DNA of 64,000 bases. Origin: Lasiodiplodia sp. COLG20. Its lineage: Eukaryota; Ascomycota; Dothideomycetes; Botryosphaeriales; Botryosphaeriaceae. The notes beneath the pieces are model-generated. The model was not told where the DNA came from. It made no database searches and saw only the letters and a program-made list of their open reading frames with translations. Position numbers and translations under genes: made by a program. Of this stretch, positions 21,561 through 30,974 are shown piece by piece. The stretch is taken from the NCBI GenBank assembly GCA_009801085.1, contig VNWV01000008.1:620001-684000 (forward strand). Direction: 5' to 3'. Numbering within the stretch: the stretch's first letter is position 1; every line of letters begins with the position of its first letter.

Positions 21561-24048
21561 ATGTCCCAACTACCTGGCGGCGGCGGCGTGAGATCACTCC
21601 GTGCTATGTTTGAGAGCTCGCATCCCGAGCGCTCTGCCTCCCCTGAGCTTCGTGGCCGTTCGCCCACCCCCGGCTCACCCTCTGTTCGCAGCAGCGAGTC
21701 CAATTCGCGCCCGACATCTAGAGTGCGCGCCAGCTTCATTTCCGTCGGCCCCTTCGATTCGCCCCCGACCAGCATGCCGGAAGAGAACGGCGTCGACAGC
21801 CCGGCCGTTGAGAGCCCGCCCAGCGACGCCATCAACGCCCTCAGGGCCGCCGCGCCTTCCGAGCCGACCGGCAGCACCCCCACGCAGCGCCGCGGCAGCA
21901 TGAGCCTCGATCCCAACCGCGACTCCGAGACGCTGGAGGAGCTTCGGCACACCGTGTCGTCCGAGGCCGAGCACCGCCGCGCCAGCGTCGACATCAAGGA
22001 GACGGTGCCCGAAAACGCCGTCTTCACTGGCCCGACCAACACGCCTTTCATGGAGATCAAGGAGGATAACGCCATGGGCAACTTTGTCGACAACCAAAAC
22101 AACCAGTTGAACGACGCTAGGAAGTCGGGCGAGCCCGGCCCGAAGGAGGAAGCGACGACGGAGAACGCGCAGCGCGTTCTCCAGGAAGCTGCCGCCGGCC
22201 TGAAGCGCGTCGAGGCTGCTGCCGAGGAGAAGAAGTCGGAATCCGCCAACAACTCGTCGTCTGACGCCACCGCTACCGCGCCAACTCCCGCCACCGAAGG
22301 ACTTAAGGAAGACATCGCTATTCCCGACGAAGAGCCCACAATGTCTCAACCTGACAAAAAGACCGATGTGGAGGACACGAGCGCTGAGATGAAGCCCTCG
22401 GACCCCAAGGAAGAGAGCGCCGTTTCTGGAGGCGAGGCTCTGCCGCCACCTACCGAGACTCTGAAGCCTCTAGGCACTGAGAAGCCTGCTGAGGAGGCGT
22501 CTGAACCTGTCGCTGAAGAGAAGACTGAGGAGAAGGCCGAGGAGGTCGAGCCCCAGCCCGAGACGAAGGCCGATGCCGCGTCTGAGCCTGTTCCTGAGCC
22601 CGCTGAGAAGAAGCCCGAGCCCGCTCTGGCTGAGGAGAGCAAGCCGTCTGGAGCCAAGTCTCCCGCTCCTCCTGCGACTCCCACCTCGCCGATTGCGTCC
22701 CCGAAGTCGACGACCTCGAAAACTTCGATCGCCAAGGAGCCTGCGAAGAGGGCGAGCAGGACTTCGCTCAAGTCTGCGACTTCCAGCTCCGCCGCGAAGC
22801 CTCGCGCTTCGTCCAGGCCTGCTTCTGAGAAGAAGGCTCACGCCACGCCCCCTTTTACGAAGCCCAGACCAAAGTCGCCTACGCGCCCTGCCAAGCTCCC
22901 TTCGCACCTGACGCAGCCCACGGCCGCTTCTGCGGCGAAGCGCGATGCTGAGAAGGAGGAGAAGAAGCCCGCCGCCAAGCCCAGGACGACGACGACCCCG
23001 CGCGCCCCCGCCGTCGCGGCCAAGACCACGACTGCTGCTGCCAGCAAGACGGCAGCCGAGAAGAAGGCCGGTTCTCGCCCTTCGCTGCCTGCGCAGAGCA
23101 CCGCCAAGCGCCCCGAGTCCCGCACCTCCAGGCCCAGCGTTGGCGCCCGTGCGGCCGACGACAGCTTCCTTGCCCGCATGATGCGCCCGACGGCCTCTTC
23201 TGCCAGCAAGACGCACGAGAAGAAGGACGACGTCAAGTCGCCCCCGCGCCGCACGGTGTCGACGAAGACGAAGCAGACGAATGGCAGCAGCGTTGCCGCG
23301 AAGGCGAAGACAAAGGTTGTGGAGGGTATCGACAAGGCGAAGGAGAAGATTGCGGATAAGGATACTGAGGAAAAGAAGGAGGAGAGCTCGGGACCGAAGC
23401 TGGAGCCGGCGGCTCCCATCACTGAGAAGCCGGTGGAGGAGGAACAGGCGGCCGAGGAGGAGGGCAAGAACACGCCGCCGCAGGGTACGGAAGAGGAGAG
23501 CGGGGAGACTATGACGCAAACGCCTGCGGGTATTGAGGGCGGTGTTATTCGGTAAGATAGATACACTATTCTTCCACAATCACTAATCGCGTATTAAACT
23601 TTCATTCCACCCACCGCACGCTCATGTTTTCCTTTACTTTTATCTCTTTGTGGTTGCATGCAATTAAGCGTCAAGAACTTCGCCAGGTCGTAGCCCAACA
23701 GCAGGTGCTACTCAGATTGAATCGCCCCCGCAAATCCGGCAGCCGCAACAACTCTTCCCCGACTACACAACAGCAACGCCAACAAGCGCGCCCCGCGCTC
23801 TCCGCAGCTTCAGCAACGCCAGCAGCATGACCGCCTATTCTTCCGCGAGCACCGCCTTCTCCGCCTCGACCGCCGCCACGTCCGTCTATGGCGGTAGCAC
23901 CCCGACCAGCAACAGCGGCTGCACGTGTGGTTCGACGCCGTCGTCCGTCTGTGGCGACATTCCTCCTCTTCCCGTCAAGCCCGCCACCGCCGCCCCGCGC
24001 AGGGGTCGCATCTCGAACTTGGTTGCGTTTTTTGAGAATAACCAGTAA
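21561..24048 (+). CDS. Long intrinsically disordered Ser/Pro/Ala/Lys-rich protein, probably two exons
   Basis: The first exon opens at 21561 and reads 664 residues of low complexity: an N-terminal GGGVRSLRAMFESS, an S/P-rich part, then E/K/A/P-rich and T/S/K-rich stretches. It stops at a TAA at 23553-23555 that lies inside a good splice donor (G|GTAAGA). If spliced from 23552 to 23694 (TCGTAG acceptor; 23676 is an alternative), the frame continues to 24048 and adds about 115 residues ending RGRISNLVAFFENNQ. The tail motif echoes the N-terminal SLRAMFES motif, which supports the spliced form. No catalytic domain is visible. Such proteins often act as cytoskeletal or cortical scaffolds, but I cannot assign a function. 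The exact end and acceptor are uncertain. Confidence 0.6.
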
Positions 24049-24581
24049 ATACTTTTTTTCTTCCGGTACAAAACACCCCCCTTTTTTAATCGACCTGTTC
24101 GATTAGCCCTGCCTTTTTTGTTCGGCAAAGGCAAAAGGCAAAGGCAAAAGCGAGCTTCGAGGCGTCATCGTCTGTCAGGTACAGACGATACGCTTTTTTC
24201 GACTTGTTTCGAGCATAGCGAGCATTTGTGCTTTTTCTTTGTTGGGCGATTTTCTCTCTTGCGATGGCATTTTGGTACAAGGCCTGATTTTTCTACCCTT
24301 TCTCTTTCACCCTCCACACGATACTCGTCATTTTGCTGGCCGAAAGGCGATGATTGTGTGTATGTTTTACTGCAACTTTTTTTTTATTGTTTTGCCCCCC
24401 TCTTTTGAATACTGTACGGCGCGCCATATGGTTCAAGAGACAAGGGTATGGATGTTACACGCGGGAAGAAGCAGAGTGCTCCGTGTCTCTGGAAGATAGG
24501 AGGTGGCTTCAATTGGTTAAACGAACACATGCTGTCGACGTTGGACGACTGAAGGATAGGACATGCGGCGCCTAACCCTCT

Positions 24582-24605
24582 GTTTTGGTTTTGGTTTTGG
24601 TTTTG
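24582..24605. repeat. Simple repeat (GTTTTG) x 4
   Basis: Four tandem copies of the hexamer GTTTTG, within a wider T-rich tract. No function is implied. Confidence 0.8.
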
Positions 24606-25008
24606 TTGTTTTTGCTGCTGTTTTCGTGGTTTGGTTTTTGCGTTGTTGGTCTTTGCGTGTGTGTTTCCCGTTTGCGTCTTTTCATTTCGCTTCGTGGTTG
24701 TCGTTTTTGGAATGGTTTTCGAGCTTCGCGTTGCAGTGGTTCGTGTATGTCTATGTATGTTTAGCTAGGTGTATTGCTTTTTAATGGTTTTGTTGTTTTT
24801 GAGTCCCCTCTCCTCACTCTGCTTTGGATTGAAAGCGCCCGGACTGTTTGGCCCCCTGTTGGATGTTCTTCGCTGTCTACGAGTTTCCTCTCTGGAGTAC
24901 GATTCGTTCCGCTCAGCAGAAGTAAGGGTTTTGGTCCATTACTGATCAGGAGTGGAGATGAAAAAAGCGTCAATGTTGATTCCCTTGGGTGTGCAACAGA
25001 AGACAAGC

Positions 25009-25081
25009 AGTTGAGGTATTCGTTATGACGAATGCCACAACATTCATGCGATAAGCGCACCCGGACAATAGCGTCAACCAC
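25009..25081. repeat. Hairpin element, locus 4 (strongly diverged)
   Basis: The reverse complement of the right arm reads GGTGGTTGACGCTATTG then TCCGGGTGCGC, clearly the family arm. The left arm is degraded (CAGTTGAGGTATTCGTTATG). The two arms flank a short loop as in the other copies. Confidence 0.55.
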
Positions 25082-25551
25082 CTCGACTTCGTTGCAACAC
25101 TTAGCAAACCGACCTCGCGGTATTATCGTGACGCGCCTGTATCCGTTCAATGTAGCCCTCATGTCTACTCTATGGAAAAGAGAATACTGGCCATATGCTG
25201 AGCGAGCCAAAGAGACAGCGCGAGTAACCATCGGTTAGTAACGTAAGTTACTACTAGTTACTTAATTTGCTCACTACTACTACTACTAGGACTAGTAATC
25301 GCTAAGATCTATAGGATTATCGCAATTAGTATTCAGTGGCGGGGGGAGGAGGGGCCAGAACCTGGGCAGAGAGGGCGGAGGTGGTAAGAATTGTAGGCAC
25401 CAAGCACAAAATGCAGCCATTGTTTCGATTGTACGCTTAGCTTCTCAAGGCGAGCAAATCAGCGCCGAATCTACGGGAAAGCACCACCAAGTGGGATGAC
25501 AAGCTATCGAGAAAATCCAAACATTGAGCAGGAGCCTCGTAGCCATTAGCC

Positions 25552-26288
25552 TCAGACTTCCTCCTGGTCCAAGCCACCATCGTCGTCGAAGAAGCTCTTC
25601 TGAGCCTCCTCCACGCCAGCCTCCTCGCCGTCACTATCCTTGATCTCGTCCTCCTTCTCGAGCTTGATCTTCTTAGACGCAACCGCGCGCTCCTCGTCGT
25701 CGCTGAGCTTCTTTTCGTCGCCCTCGTCCTCGGAAGTGTCGGGCTCCTTGTACGAACGCTTGGCGCCAGCGGCCTTGCGCGCGCTCCTCGGACGTTTCGC
25801 GCTGCTAGGAGGAGCACTCAGCAAATCGACACCGCTGTCGTCGCTGTCCTCGGAGTCATGCTTGGCGGCGGCGGCGCCCTTCCTGTTGCTGCCACGGGTG
25901 CCGCCGGGTGTGCCGCCGCTGCTCTTCGGGCCGCGCGGCGTGAGGGGAGCGGGCTTGATGGGGTTGCCGTCGCTGTCGGAGAGGAGGTCGGCGGCGCGCT
26001 TGCGGACGGAGCCGATGCGGTGAGCGATGGCCTGGGACTTAGGATCTACCGAGACAGCGAGACGTAAGTGTGGAAAACGAAGACGGGGGTGTGCAGGGAA
26101 AGGTTGCGTACCGAAACCCATGGCGGCGTTGAGCTTCTTCATCATGTCGCCGCTGACCTTGATGTCGAAGATGTTGAGGAAGAGGCCGAACAGCTGGGAG
26201 GAGTGAGCTGAGCGGTTCGAGATTGTGGACCAGAGCCATCACATACCTTGGCATCGGCCTCTGCGTCCCACTTCATGCCAGGCGCCAT
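25552..26288 (-). CDS. Cluster paralog A: small Myb/SANT-like protein with SFFD tail
   Basis: Three exons, 26288-26247, 26193-26112 and 26045-25552, give 205 residues. Introns fall after codon 14 (phase 0) and in phase 1 at the Gly before the second helical half, the same positions as in paralogs B, C and E. The N-terminal domain is WDAEADAK / LFGLFLNIFDIK / MMKKLNAAMG / DPKSQAIAHRIGSVRKR, a helix-turn-helix-like unit of the kind found in fungal Myb/SANT-like proteins. The linker is Lys/Arg/Ser-rich with acidic blocks, and the protein ends KSFFDDDGGLDQEEV, matching the S-[YF]-F motif of its neighbours. Nuclear location is likely from the basic linker. Function is unknown; DNA or chromatin binding is an inference. 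Confidence 0.8.
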
Positions 26289-26953
26289 GGTGGTGGTGGT
26301 GTCTCGTTTGAAGATGTGGAGTCAATGTTGTGGTTTTTGTTTGGTGGAGAGACCGAGACACGGGTGAGGCGGAATAAATAGAGCAGTGGTCGTGGTGAGT
26401 CGGAGAGCCTAATCCTAATTCGGCAATGCGTGCAAGATGGAGAGCGCGCGGCCTATGGGAAAGGTGCCTGCAATGTTGACCCTCTCTGCCCTCTCTGCCC
26501 AAATTCTGGACCTCCCCCTCCACCCCGCCCCCGCCACAGACTATTAGCTTTGGTAGTCCTTTGCAAACGCAGATATATTACAACGAGAATTCCGGTAGGC
26601 TTTCGGTAATTCAGAAGTGGGATATTGGTATTAGGTAGAAGTCGTATGAATTCCTAATGTCGGCATGAAAGGATGTGCTAGAATCTAGGTGAATAGTAGG
26701 CTCAATAGCCACCTCGCGAAAAGTGGCTAGACGTCAGAATCACAACGCACTACTGTAGAAGTTAAGAAGCTATCGGCGGGAGCACCATAACAAAAGAGAT
26801 ATTCAAGCATCGTGGCAATCCAGATCCATTGATTCAAGATCCTACATTGCTAAGCAGCCCGTATAGAAAACCCATTATGTAGAGTACCGCATTTCTCGTT
26901 GAAATGAAACCCCGAATGAAGAGCCCGTCGGTGGTGTAGTGAGACATGTCTAT
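26289..26953. other. Intergenic within the paralog cluster (A to B)
   Basis: About 665 bases. It includes the promoter of paralog A on the minus strand (a TATTTAT stretch near 26370) and the 3' side of paralog B. I looked for a decayed further paralog and saw none. Confidence 0.5.
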
Positions 26954-27487
26954 CTACACGTCCTCACCGTCCTGGTCGAAGTAGGATTCTGACGACTTGA
27001 TCTTCTTGGTAGGCGAATCAGGGATCTCGTCATCGTCGTCCTCCGCACCACCGTCCTTGGCGCCGCGCTTGCGAGGCGAAGAGCGGGGAGTCTTGTCTGG
27101 ATCATCGGTATCCTTCTTCTTGCGGTTGCGGGACTTCGCAGGAGTAGCCGGGGCGCCAGCTTTGCCACCGCCGCCGCTGTCACCGCCGCTGGTCAAAGCA
27201 CAGTTTGCGCCGCCGTACTTCTTCTTGAGGACCTTGGTGAAGCGCTGGCTGATGGCACCGACCGTGGTGTCTGGGGTATGATTAGCTTATGGCTGCTACT
27301 GAGTGAGAGAGCTGAACTCACCTCCACCGAGCTTCTCAGCAATGGCCTTCCAGCCGTCGCTACCCAGCTTGGCATCGGTAGCCTCGATGTACGCCATCAA
27401 GAGCTGTGCGGCGGTTAGCATGAACATGGGACTTCTGGTGAAGTTACTGACGCGCGCATCGTTGTCGGCGTTCCAGACGACAGGCAT
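26954..27487 (-). CDS. Cluster paralog B: small Myb/SANT-like protein with SYFD tail
   Basis: Three exons, 27487-27452, 27403-27322 and 27270-26954, give 144 residues. The first intron (48 bases, GTCAGT donor, CTAAC branch) is in frame without a stop, so it is easily missed. The N-terminal domain reads MPVVWNADNDAR / LLMAYIEATDAK / GWKAIAEKLGGG / VGAISQRFTKVLKKKY. Then come a Gly/Lys/Pro-rich linker with RNRKKK and SPRKRG basic patches, the motif DSPTKKIK and the C-terminus ESYFDQDGEDV. The same order of parts appears in paralogs C and E. It is probably nuclear. The SPTKK motif looks like a proline-directed phosphorylation site next to a nuclear signal. That is inferred from its pattern only. 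Confidence 0.83.
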
Positions 27488-27619
27488 GCTTGGTTCTTGT
27501 ACGCTTCTGCTGTACGAGGGTGTGTGGAAGCTGGAGCTGGAGTGGCGAAGTTTTCTTGGAGTGCGAGCGATGTGGAAGGTTGGTAAAGAAAGGAAGATCA
27601 GCGAAAGGTGGAGGTGGAG

Positions 27620-27628
27620 GATTTATAT
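27620..27628 (-). promoter_or_regulatory. Putative TATA box of paralog B
   Basis: Minus-strand TATATAAA about 135 bases upstream of the ATG at 27487. A nearly identical motif sits about 150 bases upstream of paralog C. Confidence 0.45.
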
Positions 27629-27742
27629 AGTGCCAGAAAGCACGTGAACCTCGTGCTCGCATGCACATCAATGAGCATGAGGAAGGAGCGTTCGGGTGCT
27701 CCTGTCTACTTTGAGTATCCACACGATCTTAAGAGGTTAATT

Positions 27743-27905
27743 TTGCCAGATTGTCGGATTTGAAGCTATCGTCCGGACGTGACTGTTCAATTTAAATTCG
27801 CCAAACTGTCGGACTTGAAGCCATCGTCCGGACGTATTTGTTCAATTTAAATTCGCCAAATTGTCGGATATGAAGCCATCGTCCGGACGTATTTGTTCAG
27901 TTTGA
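27743..27905. repeat. Three tandem 55-bp copies of the hairpin-family half-site (locus 5)
   Basis: Three direct copies with a period of exactly 55 bases (GTCGG at 27753, 27808 and 27863). Each copy contains GTCGGA-TTGAAGC, then CATCGTCCGGACGT, then TTCAATTTAAATTCGCC. The core matches one arm of the hairpin elements elsewhere in the window, but here the copies are head-to-tail rather than inverted. Each copy also includes the palindromes CGTCCGGACG and AATTTAAATT. Confidence 0.93.
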
Positions 27906-28070
27906 AGAATGACATGTTCAGACATTCGATTCAGCTGCCTACGTTTGAGAAGTTACTGCTGTTGTTCTCCAAACCCTCAAGTAGATGAAAAAGTCCTCCA
28001 ATAACGCTCACCCGTGCAAAGAAGAACCCATCCAACGCCGGTGAGAAACACCTATCTAAACCTAGTCGGG

Positions 28071-28636
28071 CTAGTCAAAGTACGACTCGGCGCCGTTGCC
28101 AGAGCCAACCTCGTCATCCTCCGTCTGCTCCTTCTTGACCTTCTTCGTAGGCGACTCGGGAACCTTGTCCTCCTCGTCGTCAGCATCCTCCTCATCGGTG
28201 GCAGTCTCAGCATATTTCTTGGCATTACGCTTGCGAGCCGACGATCGAGGGGTCTTGTTCGACTTGGACGCGGCAGCGCTGGTCTTGTTCGACTTGGGCG
28301 TGGCAGCCTTGCGCGGGGAAGAGCCACCGCCGGCCTGAGCCTTGATCTTGCGGAAGCGGTGCTTGAGGGCCTCGGCAGTGAAACCTGCGCGCGGCGACGA
28401 TGATATGAGCAAAGAAGCGGAAGTGAAGTGCGGGGGAGATGGAGAGGGAGGGCTTGTTCACCTTCACCCATGCGCTCAGCGATCTCGTCATACTGGCGAG
28501 CGCTGATGGTGATTCCACAGACATCCATGGTGGATTGGAAGAGCTGCATAGCGTTAGCGGAGTGAGGGCGGCGGCTTGAGAGATGCGCGGGTGGACTTGC
28601 GCGTTGATCGACCTCGGCGGTCCAGCTGATCGGCAT
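28071..28636 (-). CDS. Cluster paralog C: small Myb/SANT-like protein ending in SYFD
   Basis: Three exons, 28636-28601, 28543-28462 and 28384-28071, give 143 residues. The first intron has a GC donor (GCAAGT) and normal branch and acceptor sites; no GT donor at that position keeps the frame. Exon 1 is 36 bases and exon 2 is 82 bases, exactly as in paralog B. The domain reads MPISWTAEVDQR / LFQSTMDVCGITIS / YDEIAERMGEG / FTAEALKHRFRKIK. The linker is Ser/Lys/Arg-rich with SPRKAATPK, then ESPTKKVKKE, and the last four residues are SYFD. It is likely nuclear, with function unknown. Confidence 0.83.
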
Positions 28637-29128
28637 GATTGCGCGTAGATGCCTGAGTTGTAAGTGCGTTGGGTGTTGCGGTCGAGGCACTGCGTTGTAA
28701 ATAGTTTGAGGTTGTGGTTGGAGTCGGACGGTGAAGTGTTGTGGTGGAGGGTGGAGGGCGGAAGATGGAAGATGGAAATCGCATTTATATACCCACAAAT
28801 TCGACGACCGCCCGCGCCCGCATTTCGCAGCATGTGACATGCCTGAGACCTGGCTCCATCCTTCTAGAGGGATGTGGGTGGTCAGAGTAGTAGACACCTT
28901 CCAGTTAACCGTTAGCAACCTATTGCTTGGTTGTTAGCCATCAGGCAGCGTAGATATTCTACGCCGCTCGCAGGCTTTCTATGAATCATCCTGCGCGTCT
29001 TCTTCAGTCTGTCCCCAACCTTCTTCACACTCTGCCTTCTCAAAAGACGGTCTCGCGTCCAAACTCATACAAGCCACCCAACTCTCCGCAACACCGCGAC
29101 CGCGACGATCAGAGACACCGCCGCAGCC
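28637..29128. other. Divergent promoter region between paralogs C and D
   Basis: About 490 bases between the start codons of the minus-strand paralog C and the plus-strand paralog D. It contains the TATA-like motif of paralog C and a pyrimidine-rich leader before paralog D (28980-29120). Confidence 0.55.
28783..28791 (-). promoter_or_regulatory. Putative TATA box of paralog C
   Basis: Minus-strand TATATAAA about 150 bases upstream of the ATG at 28636, at a spacing like that of paralog B. Confidence 0.45.
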
Positions 29129-29938
29129 ATGTCTACGGACGACCAGAACGTACGTCCCTCCGTCACTCCCCCGTCCCTCCTCCGCTCCTCACCTCACCTC
29201 CATCCTCATACCTTCACTCATACCCTCACTCATAACCTCACCCATACCCTATCACCCTCTCACCCCCGACGAAAGCAAAACCATGACTAAAGCCGCAGTC
29301 GCGACCGCGCGCAGACGCTACTCCTCCACGCCATGATCCAGGTCTTCCACCCCAACCGCGCCGAGTGCGACCGCATGGCCGAAATCATGGGCAACGGCGT
29401 CACCGGCAACGCGCTGCGCCAGCGCATCGCGAAGCTGCGCAACAAGAACCCCATCAGCAGCGGCGGTGGCGCCGCCCCCACCACGCCTACCAGCACTACC
29501 AAGAAGGGCGGCAAGAACAAGAAGGCCGCCAACACCGAGATCGACGATGACGACGACGAAGAGTATGCGGCGAAGACTCCGAGCAAGAAAGGCCGCGCTC
29601 CCGCTCGCGCTCGTGGTGGTGGTGGTCGCAAGCGTGGCAGGGTTGGCGAAGATGATGGCGACGGCGAGGAGCTGAAGGGCGCGTCCTTGTCTGCTGCGAA
29701 GAAGGCCAAGACTATCGGCAAGGTCAAGCAGGAGCAGGTTCCTGAGGTCGAGGACGAAGATGAGCTGAAGATCGAGCACGAGGAGTTGGCTGGAGATGCG
29801 GGCGACGTGGGTGTCGTTGCTGCCAACCCTATCATGGGTGGCATGGCTTTCGGCGGATTCGAAGACGACGAGGCGGAGCCGCTCCTTGGTCAGGGATCGT
29901 TCTTCTATCTTCAGGATGAGGACGAAGAGGTCGTTTGA
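29129..29938 (+). CDS. Cluster paralog D: divergent member, no Trp motif, SFF tail
   Basis: Two exons, 29129-29149 and 29315-29938, give 214 residues. The tiny first exon encodes only MSTDDQN, so the W-x-A-[ED]-x-D block of the other members is missing. The helical part TLLLHAMIQVFH / CDRMAEIMGNG / VTGNALRQRIAKLRNKN aligns with them, but the phase-1 intron at the GNG position has been lost. The middle is Lys/Arg/Gly-rich (GRAPARARGGGGRKRGR) with KTPSKKGR in place of SPTKK. The C-terminus is acidic and ends GSFFYLQDEDEEVV. It is transcribed away from paralog C. Function is unknown. Confidence 0.78.
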
Positions 29939-30974
29939 GACAGGCCAGGACCAGAAGACACCGTTACCTAGTGGTCACTTTACGTGCGTGGCCATGGGTA
30001 AAGGCAACAGTTCATAGCTACTGGATGATGGCAAGATCCCGGATAATGCCTTCTAACAGAAAGAACGGCTTAAAGAAAACGGCAAAGGAAAGAAAATATA
30101 TAAAAGACTGGTGGAAATGTATCTTGCTCATGCTAGTGGTTGCTCGTGTTGCTTGAACTCACTTGGTGGCAAGCAAATGCGGGAAAGTACACCTTCATCC
30201 CGTCTCGAGGATGCCATATATCACCTCTCATATCGCCGCCTGCAACTACCCAGGTGGGTGAGGTCATTTCTCTTGCCTTTCCGTGTATTTATTGTCTGTA
30301 TGATGGGCTCCGCGATGCCGTGGGCGAGGAACCACGACGCAGGGAGAAGCTTAATACCAACACTATAGTAGAAGTAGCTGCGTGAGTCGTGCATCTCAGG
30401 TAGTTGCTAGTAGAGCGGATTATCCATTCGGGTGGATATTAGTGGGGGAGGGGGTCAAACATATGGGTGCCCATCTCAATTAGCGCCTACAAATTTGACT
30501 ACCCCCCTAGTAATGTTATCTATGGAAATAGTATTTTTGCGCTGCTATTAGCCTGCTTGGTCTTACGCTGTGAGTATTAATTACGCCTATCGCGGGTAGT
30601 TACTACGTAAGTAGTAATGGCGTAGATAGTAATAGTACGGGTGTTAATGGTACTGGTAGTAATGATAATGATGATGAATATGTTAGTAGTGGTGGTGGTG
30701 GTAGTAAATACGTTGTTGGTAAGTGGTTTCGTTAGTGGTGACAAGATAGATGATTGGAGTTTTACGGGGGAGTCAAATTCTGGAAATAGGGGAGTCAAAT
30801 TTGTATCAGCTTTTCAATTCGGAAGGTGAGGTGTTGTCTCCCAGCCGAGCCCGAACGCCTTTAAAAGCTGAGCCACTTCACAACAAACCGCCCACCCTCA
30901 ACCTTCTTCTGCACACCTTTGCTCTTCGCGACTCTTCATTCACCCGCATCTGGCAAAACAAAATCATCATCATC
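29939..30974. other. Intergenic with MITE-like element (D to E)
   Basis: About 1 kb between paralogs D and E. It carries the TA-flanked inverted-repeat element at 30490-30803. No gene is visible. Confidence 0.55.
30490..30803. mobile_element. MITE-like element with TA target duplication
   Basis: A 314-bp segment that begins CAAATTTGACTACCCC and ends GGGGAGTCAAATTTG, i.e. 11-bp perfect terminal inverted repeats (CAAATTTGACT) plus a C-rich extension. It is flanked on both sides by TA (30488-30489 and 30804-30805), the duplication made by Tc1/mariner/pogo-type transposases. The inside has no coding capacity and is rich in GTAGTAATG-like repeats. Extra copies of the terminal motif lie just inside the right end (30764-30780) and, partly, outside the left end (30446-30455). 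Confidence 0.7.

Larger units (their letters stand above)
24049..25551. other. Intergenic, disordered-protein gene to paralog cluster
   Basis: About 1.5 kb of T-rich then mixed sequence with no supportable gene. It holds a short GTTTTG simple repeat (24582-24605), a diverged hairpin element (25009-25081) and, at 25230-25300, a stretch rich in TTACTA/ACTACT that resembles the interior of the element at 30490-30803. Confidence 0.55.
27488..28070. other. Intergenic with tandem repeat (B to C)
   Basis: About 580 bases. It holds the probable TATA box of paralog B and the 3 x 55-bp repeat array at 27743-27905. Nothing else is visible. Confidence 0.55.

Noticed and set aside
22470..23579. 369-codon minus-strand open frame, Arg/Leu/Gly-rich
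   Set aside because: Antisense shadow of the Lys/Ala/Pro-rich disordered-protein gene.
24568..24605. CCTAACCCT next to GTTTTG repeats as a telomere relic
   Set aside because: Only about one and a half telomere-like units are present, followed by a different hexamer; chance is sufficient.
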